From positions 1 through 9,487 of the forward strand of contig MGNZ01000070.1 in the NCBI GenBank assembly GCA_001795235.1: a stretch of DNA of 9,487 bases, given 5' to 3'. Position numbers and translations under genes: made by a program. Shown piece after piece: positions 1 through 5,225 of this stretch. The stretch comes from Chloroflexi bacterium RBG_16_64_32. Its GTDB lineage: Bacteria > Chloroflexota > Dehalococcoidia > SM23-28-2 > RBG-16-64-32. The stretch's first letter is position 1, and every line of letters starts with the position of its first letter. The notes under the pieces were generated by a model, which saw only the letters and a program-made list of their open reading frames with translations, ran no database searches and was not told the origin of the DNA.

Positions 1-615
1 CTGGAGTTCTACCGGGGCGTACGCGCCCGTCACCGCGGCCACGGCGATAACTACCTCATCGCCCTTCCCCGGCTGGTCTGGCGCCACAAGCCGCGCTACG
101 GAGGCTACATCGTGCACCTGGGGATCGTCCTGCTGGCGATGGGCATCATCGGCTCCCAGGGGTTCTCAACAAACAAGGAGGCCACGCTGGCCCCCGGCGA
201 GAGCATGGAGGTCCGCGGCTACACCCTCACCTTCAATGACGAGGGGTTGACGGAAACCTCCAACGCCAATTCCACGAAGGTGACGGCAACGCTGGATGTC
301 TCTAGCGGCGGTGAACACCTCCGCTTTATCGACGCCAGCAAGCGGTTCGAAGGCCGCAGTGAGGAGCCCGTAACCGACGCCGGTATCTGGACAAGGCCCC
401 AGGAGGACCTGTTCGTGATCCTGGGCGGCTGGACGGAGGACGGCAAGGCTACGTTCAAGGTGTTTGTGAACCCGCTCGTCATGTGGATCTGGGTGGGCGG
501 CGCCGTCATCGTGGCGGGCTCGCTTATCGCCTTCTGGCCGGATGCCAGGGCGGAGCAACGCGTTCCCGTCCGCCGGCTCCAACCCATCGGTGAAGTCGAG
601 GCCAGTCATGCTTAG
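1..615 (+). CDS. ccmF: Cytochrome c maturation protein CcmF, C-terminal part (5' end outside window)
   Basis: The reading frame is open from base 1 to the TAG at 613-615, giving 204 residues of a longer protein, so the start is outside the window. CcmF is the large membrane subunit of the System I haem lyase, which attaches haem to apocytochrome c on the outer face of the membrane. What is visible fits the CcmF C-terminus: a basic stretch followed by RYGGYIVHLGIVLLAMG (local residues 32-48), which starts a membrane helix with a conserved-type His; an extracytoplasmic loop; then the NPLVMWIWVGG segment forming the last helix (about 159-178) and a short polar tail. The ATG of the next gene lies inside its last codons (8-base overlap), so the two are likely translationally coupled. 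The GTG at 112 is internal to the protein, not a start. Confidence 0.93.
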   Translation: MEFYRGVRARHRGHGDNYLIALPRLVWRHKPRYGGYIVHLGIVLLAMGIIGSQGFSTNKEATLAPGESMEVRGYTLTFNDEGLTETSNANSTKVTATLDVSSGGEHLRFIDASKRFEGRSEEPVTDAGIWTRPQEDLFVILGGWTEDGKATFKVFVNPLVMWIWVGGAVIVAGSLIAFWPDARAEQRVPVRRLQPIGEVEASHA

Positions 616-667
616 GTGGATGCTGCCGCCGGCCCTCCTTGTGGCCCTGATACTGGCGGCCTGGCCC
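608..667 (+). repeat. Direct repeat, copy 1: signal-peptide coding region of the CcmH paralogue
   Basis: The first 20 codons match 1132-1191 at 54 of 60 bases when compared by eye, with only two amino-acid changes (residues 5 and 15). The remainder of the two proteins is only about half identical, so this 5' part is unusually well preserved for a tandem duplicate. Confidence 0.9.
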
Positions 668-1084
668 CCGGCCGCCGGCGCAGATGAACCGCCTACCGTC
701 CGCCAGGTAGCCAGTGGGCTGATCAGCCAGTGCGGCTCCGGCATGGTTCTCGCGGACCACGACTGTGGCATCGCCCGCTCGATGAAGGACTCAATCCAGG
801 TCCAAATAGACGCGGGCAACACCAAGGAGGAGATCCTGGACTACTTCGTAGCCGCCTACGGAGAAGGTGTTCTGGCCTCACCCAGGAAGAGCGGTTTCGG
901 CCTAACGGCTTGGGTGACTCCCTTGGTGGCGGTCGCCGTCGGTGCCGTGGCCGGCGCCGCCCTTACTTGGGCTTGGGCGAAGCGCCCGTCCGCCGCACCC
1001 GCTGCGGAGGTGCCGGCGGGCCCGTCTGAGAACCTCAATCCCTATAAGGAGCGGGTGGACGAGGACCTGGGACTTATTGAATGA
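608..1084 (+). CDS. CcmH-family paralogue lacking most of the redox cysteines
   Basis: This 158-residue protein has a signal peptide or N-terminal helix (residues 1-25), a small CcmH-type helical domain (about 30-96), a second membrane helix (about 100-123) and a charged tail ending in RVDEDLGLIE. CcmH normally uses cysteines to reduce or hold apocytochrome c before haem ligation. Here the motif region reads LISQCGSGMVLADHDCG (38-54). Only C42 and C53 remain; residues matching C40, C44 and C51 of the downstream paralogue are Ser, Ser and His, and four residues are missing. The frame is intact, so this is not an obvious pseudogene. The start ATG 608 was chosen because a GAGG at 598-601 precedes it and a signal peptide follows directly; an upstream in-frame ATG at 542 would bury the signal peptide and overlap ccmF deeply. 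A structural or regulatory partner of the active CcmH is my inference. Confidence 0.85.
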   Translation: MLRWMLPPALLVALILAAWPPAAGADEPPTVRQVASGLISQCGSGMVLADHDCGIARSMKDSIQVQIDAGNTKEEILDYFVAAYGEGVLASPRKSGFGLTAWVTPLVAVAVGAVAGAALTWAWAKRPSAAPAAEVPAGPSENLNPYKERVDEDLGLIE

Positions 1085-1088
1085 GGAG
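1083..1088 (+). promoter_or_regulatory. Ribosome binding site in front of a 14-codon micro-ORF
   Basis: GAGGAG lies six bases before the ATG at 1095 and overlaps the stop of the preceding ccmH paralogue. It is a better-placed site than the micro-ORF would need by chance, and it sits where the ccmI ribosome binding site lies relative to the downstream ccmH copy (GAGGG at 1619-1623). Confidence 0.5.
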
Positions 1089-1094
1089 ACACTG

Positions 1095-1139
1095 ATGACC
1101 TCTCTACCGGGCATCCAGGGGCGGAGGCCACATGCTTAG
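1095..1139 (+). other. 14-codon micro-ORF, probable junction scar of the ccmH tandem duplication
   Basis: The ORF encodes MTSLPGIQGRRPHA. Its first five codons match the first five codons of the ccmI-like gene at 1630-1644 in 13 of 15 bases, and it follows a CcmH stop just as ccmI does. Its last codons, CAT GCT TAG, are the same as the last codons of ccmF (607-615), and its TAG lies inside the start of the next ccmH exactly as the ccmF stop does in the first copy. The simplest reading is a deletion or unequal-crossover join between a ccmI start and a ccmF end. Whether it is translated is unknown; if so it may couple translation into the downstream ccmH. Confidence 0.6.
1123..1127 (+). promoter_or_regulatory. 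Ribosome binding site for the downstream ccmH
   Basis: GGAGG lies four bases before ATG 1132. The spacing is short, but no other start is nearby, and the signal peptide begins directly at this ATG. Confidence 0.55.
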
Positions 1140-1191
1140 ATGGGTGCTGCCGCCGGCCCTCCTCGTGGCCCTGATGCTGGCCGCTTGGCCC
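1132..1191 (+). repeat. Direct repeat, copy 2: signal-peptide coding region of ccmH
   Basis: This matches 608-667 at 54 of 60 bases. The shared CATGCTTAG that includes the start codon also carries the stop of the upstream frame in both copies. A second well-kept match lies near the 3' ends of the two genes: 1052-1069 against 1588-1605, 17 of 18 bases. Confidence 0.9.
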
Positions 1192-1620
1192 CTGAGCGTC
1201 GGCGCCGACGAGCCCCCCTCCAAGCACGAGGTGTCCAGCGGCCTGATGTGCCAGTGCGGCTGCGGCATGACGGTGGCCACCTGTCAGGAAGCTATGAGCT
1301 GCGCCATAGCCGACACCATCGTGCAGGAGATCAACGCCCAGATCGATGAAGGCAAGACCAAAGGAGAAATCCTTGACTCCTTCGTGTCGGTCTATGGGGA
1401 AGACATCCTCTCTGTTCCTCGCAAGAGCGGCTTCAGCCTGATGGCCTGGGTCGCCCCCTTCCTGGCGGTTGTTGCGGGAGCGGTTGTCGCTTCCGCATTC
1501 ATATGGTACTGGGCAAGGCGCAGGCCCGCCGCGACGATCGCCGCGGAGTCGGTGGCGCAGCCCGCGGACCTCGGTCTCTATGAACGACGGGTGGATGAGG
1601 ACCTGAGCCTCCTGGAGTGA
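1132..1620 (+). CDS. ccmH: Cytochrome c maturation protein CcmH (intact cysteine motif)
   Basis: This is a 162-residue CcmH-family protein with an N-terminal signal or anchor helix (1-25), a small helical thiol domain (about 30-100), a second membrane helix (about 103-127) and a charged tail ending in RVDEDLSLLE. The motif LMCQCGCGMTVATC (38-51) supplies C40, C42, C44 and C51, with C57 after it. The Proteobacterial form is LRCxxC, and the denser CxCxC form is typical of more distant CcmH families. The expected role is thiol chemistry on apocytochrome c at the outer membrane face, receiving electrons from CcmG and handing substrate to CcmF. It is the likely catalytic member of the pair, since the upstream paralogue lacks three of these cysteines. 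It ends nine bases before the ccmI-like gene, within the same transcription unit. Confidence 0.92.
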   Translation: MLRWVLPPALLVALMLAAWPLSVGADEPPSKHEVSSGLMCQCGCGMTVATCQEAMSCAIADTIVQEINAQIDEGKTKGEILDSFVSVYGEDILSVPRKSGFSLMAWVAPFLAVVAGAVVASAFIWYWARRRPAATIAAESVAQPADLGLYERRVDEDLSLLE

Positions 1621-1629
1621 GGGTTTCCG

Positions 1630-2139
1630 ATGACCTATCTAGCGATCCTGGCAATGATGCTGATAGCCTTCGCGCTGGTGGGGTGGCCCCTCGTCGGCCC
1701 GTCTCAAGGCGCCCGCCGCACCGCAGGTGGCGCCCCCTGGGACGACCTCATCGGTGAGCGCGACGCCGCCTACGGGGCCATCAGAGATCTGGACTTTGAG
1801 TACGAGATCGGCAATCTGTCCGACTCGGACTACCAGGGACTCCGCGACCGATACCGTAGCGAGGCCGCGGCCACTCTCCAGAAGCTGGATTCAGTCGTGG
1901 AAGAGTCTGGCGTCGCTACGGCGTCCCCTACTCGTGCCGCGTCGGAGGGGTATCCGTCGGCGAAGCCTGAGGCGAGTCTTTCCTGCCCCTCGTGCGGCGG
2001 CACGACAGAGACCAGCGACTGCTACTGCTGCAATTGCGGCGCGCAGCTGGGCCAGCGCTGTCCCAACTGTGCCGGCGCCACTCAGGAACAGGACCGCTTC
2101 TGCGCTGCCTGCGGCTGTTCTCTGGAGACCGCAGCATGA
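1630..2139 (+). CDS. Short CcmI-like membrane protein with a C-terminal double zinc ribbon
   Basis: This 169-residue protein has one N-terminal membrane helix (about 3-23), then RR at 29-30, then a charged helical segment with LIGERDAAYGAIRDLDFEYE (40-59), GNLSDSDY and a further helix to about 88. That segment resembles the cytoplasmic loop of CcmI, which in Proteobacteria lies between two membrane helices. After a Pro/Ser/Ala linker come two CxxC pairs (C119/C122, C133/C136) and two more (C144/C147, C158/C161), the pattern of a double zinc ribbon. The second membrane helix and the TPR apocytochrome-binding domain of classical CcmI are absent. Absence of charge before the helix and RR after it predicts a cytoplasmic C-terminus. 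The likely role is a subunit or regulator of the haem ligation complex; the zinc-ribbon function is unknown. The start ATG 1630 has GAGGG six bases upstream. The gene ends in tandem stops (TGA TAA). Confidence 0.8.
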   Translation: MTYLAILAMMLIAFALVGWPLVGPSQGARRTAGGAPWDDLIGERDAAYGAIRDLDFEYEIGNLSDSDYQGLRDRYRSEAAATLQKLDSVVEESGVATASPTRAASEGYPSAKPEASLSCPSCGGTTETSDCYCCNCGAQLGQRCPNCAGATQEQDRFCAACGCSLETAA

Positions 2140-2233
2140 TAACGCTCCCCCCCGTTGATGCCCCGACGCTGGTCTGCGCTCCGCCCTCCTCCCAGCGACG
2201 GTGCGCCCGCAACCCGCGCCAGGAGGCACAGAC
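2140..2233 (+). other. Short intergenic gap between the ccmI-like gene and ccmA
   Basis: This 94-base gap is the longest in the window. It holds a weak inverted repeat, CGCTGG at 2167-2172 and CCAGCG at 2192-2197, with a 19-base loop and no T-run after it, so it is not a convincing terminator. I see no clear -35/-10 pair. If the operon has an internal promoter, this is the most likely place for it by spacing alone. Confidence 0.4.
2221..2226 (+). promoter_or_regulatory. Ribosome binding site that sets the ccmA start
   Basis: AGGAGG sits seven bases before ATG 2234. This favours ATG 2234 over the in-frame GTG at 2201, which has no comparable site before it. Confidence 0.75.
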
Positions 2234-3004
2234 ATGACCGGGACGGCAGGTGTCGTACAGACGTCCGGCAACGGTGAGCAGGCCGCCGCCAGCGTCTGGG
2301 ACATCGAGGCGATAGGAGTCTGGAAGACGTTCGGCTCTACGGAAGCGCTGCGCGGTGTGAACCTGCAGGTGAGCCCCGGCGAGCGGCTGGCCATCATCGG
2401 CCCGAACGGCTCTGGCAAGTCAACCCTCTTGAAGGTCCTGGCCACCCTGCTGCGCCCGTCGGCGGGGACGGCCCGGCTGGCCGGCCTTGACGTGCAGAGC
2501 CAAGCGTTTGAGGTTCGCCGCCTGGTCGGCGTGGTCTGCCATCAATCGTTCCTCTACAGTGACCTGACCACGCTTGAGAACCTGGAGTTCTATGGCCGGA
2601 TGTACCGGATGCCTGACCCCAGCGAGCGGGCCCGTCAGCAACTGCGCCTGGTGGGCCTGGAGGCGCACGCCGATGTTCTGGGGCGCGACCTTTCGCGCGG
2701 TATGCAGCAACGGCTGGCCCTGGCGCGGGCCCTTATTCAAGAGCCTCCCGTCCTCCTGCTGGACGAACCGGATACCGGCCTTGACCAGCGCTGGGCCGCC
2801 TTTCTGGTCGACCTGCTGGCAGAGGCGGCCGGGCAGGGACGCACCGTCCTTGTGATCACTCACAACTTGGAACGCAGCCTGGACCTGGCGGACAGAGTGG
2901 CCGTGCTCAACAACGGCAAGATAACATTCACGGCCAAGCGAGATGAGCTAGATGTGGCAAGCCTTAAGGAAGCCTACCTTCATCATACCGGCGCTGTCGG
3001 CTGA
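2234..3004 (+). CDS. ccmA: Haem-exporter ABC ATPase CcmA
   Basis: CcmA is the cytoplasmic ATPase of the CcmABCD module, whose ATP hydrolysis releases haem-loaded CcmE from CcmC/CcmD. The 256-residue protein shows a full ABC nucleotide-binding domain: Walker A GPNGSGKST (56-64), Q-loop near Q104, signature LSRGMQQ (153-159; most ABC proteins have LSGGQ), Walker B VLLLDEP (173-179) followed by a D-loop GLD, and the H-loop His in VITHN (H210). It is longer than the roughly 205-residue Proteobacterial CcmA: there is a flexible N-terminal stretch of about 22 residues and a longer C-terminus. Assignment to CcmA rather than another ABC-2 type ATPase rests mainly on its position beside ccmB, ccmC and ccmD. 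Its 3' end overlaps the ccmB start by 53 bases. Confidence 0.92.
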   Translation: MTGTAGVVQTSGNGEQAAASVWDIEAIGVWKTFGSTEALRGVNLQVSPGERLAIIGPNGSGKSTLLKVLATLLRPSAGTARLAGLDVQSQAFEVRRLVGVVCHQSFLYSDLTTLENLEFYGRMYRMPDPSERARQQLRLVGLEAHADVLGRDLSRGMQQRLALARALIQEPPVLLLDEPDTGLDQRWAAFLVDLLAEAAGQGRTVLVITHNLERSLDLADRVAVLNNGKITFTAKRDELDVASLKEAYLHHTGAVG

Positions 3005-3695
3005 GAGCGGAATCGCGGCCTTCCTGACGCAGGCCTTGGCCATCGCCGCCAAGGACGTGCGCTCAGAGATCCGCAGCCGCGAGGCGGTCAGCGGCAGCCT
3101 TGTCTTTGCCCTCCTCGTGATGATCATCTTCAACTTCGCCTTCGACCTGGAGGGAGAGATGGCGGAGGTGGCGGGGCCGGGCGTCCTGTGGGTCGCCATC
3201 GCCCTGGCCGGAATGATGGGCCTGGGGCACGTGTTCGCAAAGGAACGGGAGCAGGGAGGCCTGCAGGGCCTGCTCCTCACGCCCATAGACCGCGGCGCCA
3301 TTTTTCTGGGGAAAATGACGGGGGCCCTTCTGTTGACCCTTGCCCTCGAGGCCTTCCTGCTGCCCCTGTTCGCTCTCTTCAGCAACGTCTCCATCCTGTC
3401 GCCCGGGTTGATGGTCGTGGTCCTCATGGGTACCCTCGGCTTCGTCACAGTGGGGACCCTCTTCTCCGCGATGGCCGTGACCTCACGCTCCCGGGAGCTT
3501 ATGTTGCCCCTGTTGCTGCTACCGGTGGCCACACCCGTCCTTCTAGCGGCAGTGGAGGGTACACGGTTCGCTCTCCAGGGCGAGCCCTGGAGCGAACTGG
3601 TGCCGCCCCTAACGATGCTGGCCGCGTTCGACGTGGTGTTCCTGGGCCTGTGTCCCTTCCTTTTTGAGTACGTGATGGAGGAGATGGGGGCGTGA
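2952..3695 (+). CDS. ccmB: Haem-exporter permease subunit CcmB
   Basis: CcmB is the six-helix membrane partner of CcmA. The 247-residue frame contains the characteristic N-terminal amphipathic segment AAKDVRSEIRSREA (32-45), a first helix at about 49-64, the KEREQGGLQGLLLTPIDR loop before helix 3, and four more hydrophobic helices to the end. The known family is about 220 residues, so the frame from ATG 2952 carries roughly 25 extra N-terminal residues and overlaps ccmA by 53 bases; the site before this ATG is weak. A later non-ATG start, for instance TTG at 3036, cannot be ruled out, but no ATG or GTG lies in the interval up to the conserved segment. The stop overlaps the ccmC start (GTGA). 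Identity is firm, the exact start is not. Confidence 0.9.
   Translation: MWQALRKPTFIIPALSAESGIAAFLTQALAIAAKDVRSEIRSREAVSGSLVFALLVMIIFNFAFDLEGEMAEVAGPGVLWVAIALAGMMGLGHVFAKEREQGGLQGLLLTPIDRGAIFLGKMTGALLLTLALEAFLLPLFALFSNVSILSPGLMVVVLMGTLGFVTVGTLFSAMAVTSRSRELMLPLLLLPVATPVLLAAVEGTRFALQGEPWSELVPPLTMLAAFDVVFLGLCPFLFEYVMEEMGA
3677..3683 (+). promoter_or_regulatory. Ribosome binding site supporting the GTG start of ccmC
   Basis: GGAGGAG inside the last codons of ccmB lies eight bases before GTG 3692. The same motif at the same distance precedes the GTG of ccdA. Confidence 0.7.
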
Positions 3696-4411
3696 TCGCT
3701 TTCGAACTTCCAGCCGTTACCCCGGCGAGGGCGAAGACGGGCCTGGCTATCCTGGCCCTGACACTGCTGCTGGCAGCTCTGGTGGCGGCATTCGTCGTCG
3801 CGCCGACCGAGAGGGAGATGGGGGATGTTCAGCGGATCTTCTACTTCCATGTGGCCTCGGCCTGGACTGCTTTCCTGGCCTTCTTTGTGGTGTTCCTGGC
3901 GAGCATAGCCTATCTGCGCACCAAGACCCCACGCTGGGACATAGTGGCGGCCTCGGCGGCCGAGATCGGCATCGTATTCACCACCCTGACCCTCATCTCC
4001 GGCTCCGTCTGGGCCCGCAGCGCCTGGGGTACCTGGTGGACGTGGGAACCCCGCCTTACAACAACCCTCATGCTGTGGTTGATCTACGTCTCTTATCTGA
4101 TCCTGCGAGAGATGGTGGAGGAGCCTGACCGGCGGGCGGCCTTCGCCGCCGTGTTCGGCATCATCGGCTTCGTGGACGTGCCTATCGTTTTCATGTCCAT
4201 CCGCTGGTGGCGGACGCTGCACCCGCAAGTCGTGGGCAGCGAGGGCTTCGACATGGAGGCCACCATGCTGCCCGCCCTGTTCCTATCGGTGATCGCCTTC
4301 ACCGTCGTTTTCTTGCACATCCTGATTTTGCGCGCTGGCCTGGAGCGCTCCCGGCACGAAATGATGGAGCTGCGGCGGCGCGCCCGCTGGATCCAGGAAG
4401 GGGGAGGATAG
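3692..4411 (+). CDS. ccmC: Haem delivery protein CcmC
   Basis: CcmC binds haem at the outer membrane face and promotes its covalent attachment to CcmE. The 239-residue protein has the six-helix CcmC plan. The tryptophan-rich motif is WGTWWTWEPR (112-121), the WWD-domain signature of haem-handling proteins, here with Glu where Asp is usual. It is flanked by the two expected haem-ligand histidines: H53 in IFYFHVASAW and H177 in WWRTLHP. A GTG start at 3692 overlaps the ccmB stop (GTGA) and has a good ribosome binding site, and the N-terminus leads into the first helix in the usual way. Length agrees with the family. ccmD follows after two bases. Confidence 0.95.
   Translation: MIAFELPAVTPARAKTGLAILALTLLLAALVAAFVVAPTEREMGDVQRIFYFHVASAWTAFLAFFVVFLASIAYLRTKTPRWDIVAASAAEIGIVFTTLTLISGSVWARSAWGTWWTWEPRLTTTLMLWLIYVSYLILREMVEEPDRRAAFAAVFGIIGFVDVPIVFMSIRWWRTLHPQVVGSEGFDMEATMLPALFLSVIAFTVVFLHILILRAGLERSRHEMMELRRRARWIQEGGG
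4403..4407 (+). promoter_or_regulatory. Ribosome binding site for ccmD
   Basis: GGAGG lies six bases before ATG 4414, within the end of ccmC. It decides the start of this small gene, since the frame is open far upstream. Confidence 0.75.
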
Positions 4412-4413
4412 CA

Positions 4414-4629
4414 ATGGGTGATCTCTGGTATTTGGCCCTGGCCTACGGTGTCATCTGGCTTGGGCTGTTCGGCTACCTGTTCCGCCTGACCGCCCGCGCC
4501 GAGGGGCTGAGCAGGGAAGTGAACCTGTTGAGAGGCATGCTAAATGCCGATCCACCGCAATCGGACGGGTTGGTCGAAGCCGACACGCCGGCCGAAGCCG
4601 GCGCCGGCGCCGCCGGAGGTGAGGCGTAG
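4414..4629 (+). CDS. ccmD: CcmD-like small membrane protein
   Basis: This is a 71-residue protein with one membrane helix (about 5-23, WYLALAYGVIWLGLFGYLF), a basic and helical stretch just after it (RLTARAEGLSREVNLLRG), and an Ala/Gly/Glu-rich tail. CcmD is a small single-helix protein with a cytoplasmic C-terminus that helps CcmC and CcmAB release haem-loaded CcmE. Sequence is weakly conserved in this family, so the call depends on size, helix position, the basic segment following the helix, and the location directly after ccmC. The tail is about ten residues longer than common CcmD and low in complexity. Start ATG 4414 has a strong ribosome binding site; the frame upstream of it is a shadow inside ccmC. 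Confidence 0.82.
   Translation: MGDLWYLALAYGVIWLGLFGYLFRLTARAEGLSREVNLLRGMLNADPPQSDGLVEADTPAEAGAGAAGGEA
4586..4616 (+). other. Two competing GC-only hairpins at the end of ccmD
   Basis: A seven-base stem CGCCGGC (4586-4592) / GCCGGCG (4597-4603) closes a CGAA loop. An alternative stem CCGGCG (4598-4603) / CGCCGG (4611-4616) would use the same bases and cover the first two bases of the ccmG ribosome binding site. No T-run follows, so neither is an intrinsic terminator. The coding demand for Ala and Gly could produce this by chance. Confidence 0.4.
4615..4622 (+). promoter_or_regulatory. Strong ribosome binding site for the ccmG-type thioredoxin
   Basis: GGAGGTGA, complementary to the 16S rRNA 3' end over eight bases, lies nine bases before ATG 4632. 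It is the best-matching site in the window. Confidence 0.8.
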
Positions 4630-4631
4630 GC

Positions 4632-5225
4632 ATGTCCTCGGAAGGCGAAGGGCCCACCGTGGTCTTGGAGGACGAAACTGCCCTCCAGCCGGCCTGGCGT
4701 CGCTTGACGCGCGGCCTGGGTTTCGCCTTTGTGGGTCTGGTGGTACTGGCCCTGGTCGGCCTCCTGACCTTCGGCGTGATCAATAAGGGCGAAGGCGAAT
4801 CGAGTATCCTGCGGCTAAAGCGGGACGCGCCCGACTTCACCCTGAACCTCTTCGATGGGAACACCTTCACCCTCTCGGAGAACCGCGGCCATCCCGTGGT
4901 GATGAACATCTGGGCCTCCTGGTGTCAGGCGTGTCGGGACGAGGCGCCGGTTCTGGAGGGGGGCTGGCGCGAATTTCAGGACCGAGGCGTCGTCTTTGTG
5001 GGCGTTGACTACAACGACAACCGGGGCGACGCTGAGGAGTTCCTGAGGGAATTCGATATCACCTACCCGAACGGTCCCGATGAGAGCGGCATCTTCTTCG
5101 AATACGGCGCCACCGGCGTGCCTGAGACCTTCTTCATCAACCGCGATGGCGTGATAGTCCTCAAATTCGCCGGCCCCCTGAACGATGAACAGCTGTCCGC
5201 CTTTGTGGAGGAGTTGCTGCGGTGA
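4632..5225 (+). CDS. Membrane-anchored thiol-disulfide oxidoreductase, CcmG/ResA/TlpA type
   Basis: This 197-residue protein has a cytoplasmic N-terminus of about 28 residues, one membrane anchor (about 29-50), and an outward-facing thioredoxin fold (about 63-197). The active site is WASWCQAC (94-101; C98 and C101), and the cis-proline is in GVPETF (P164). Such proteins reduce apocytochrome c or CcmH cysteines using electrons delivered by CcdA. The CQAC dipeptide differs from the more usual Pro-containing forms in CcmG and ResA; missing the Pro before the second Cys may alter redox potential. Placed between ccmD and ccdA, whose GTG start overlaps its stop, it is best regarded as the CcmG of this cluster. 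Sequence alone does not separate CcmG from ResA, so no symbol is given. Confidence 0.9.
   Translation: MSSEGEGPTVVLEDETALQPAWRRLTRGLGFAFVGLVVLALVGLLTFGVINKGEGESSILRLKRDAPDFTLNLFDGNTFTLSENRGHPVVMNIWASWCQACRDEAPVLEGGWREFQDRGVVFVGVDYNDNRGDAEEFLREFDITYPNGPDESGIFFEYGATGVPETFFINRDGVIVLKFAGPLNDEQLSAFVEELLR
5207..5213 (+). promoter_or_regulatory. Ribosome binding site supporting the GTG start of ccdA
   Basis: GGAGGAG lies eight bases before GTG 5222, inside the last codons of the thioredoxin gene. Confidence 0.7.

Noticed and set aside
542..607. Earlier ATG for the first CcmH paralogue
   Set aside because: It would put 22 residues ahead of a clear signal peptide and overlap ccmF more deeply; ATG 608 has the matching position in the second copy (1132).
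608..1084. First CcmH copy as a pseudogene or sequencing error
   Set aside because: The frame is intact, and the changes are several separate substitutions plus an in-frame 12-base length difference, with membrane helices and tail conserved. That does not look like a base-calling error, though decay cannot be excluded from one genome.
2167..2197. Inverted repeat as a terminator before ccmA
   Set aside because: The stem is six bases with a 19-base loop, and no T-run follows.
2201..2233. GTG 2201 as the ccmA start
   Set aside because: There is no good ribosome binding site before it, whereas AGGAGG stands at the proper distance from ATG 2234.
2948..4228. Long reverse-strand open frame of about 426 codons opposite ccmB and ccmC
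   Set aside because: It lies wholly antisense to two confidently identified genes, its product is Arg/Pro/Ser-rich with no recognisable domain, and long antisense frames are common in GC-rich coding DNA.
4207..4413. Upstream extension of ccmD
   Set aside because: This frame is a shadow of ccmC; the strong ribosome binding site and membrane-helix start support ATG 4414.
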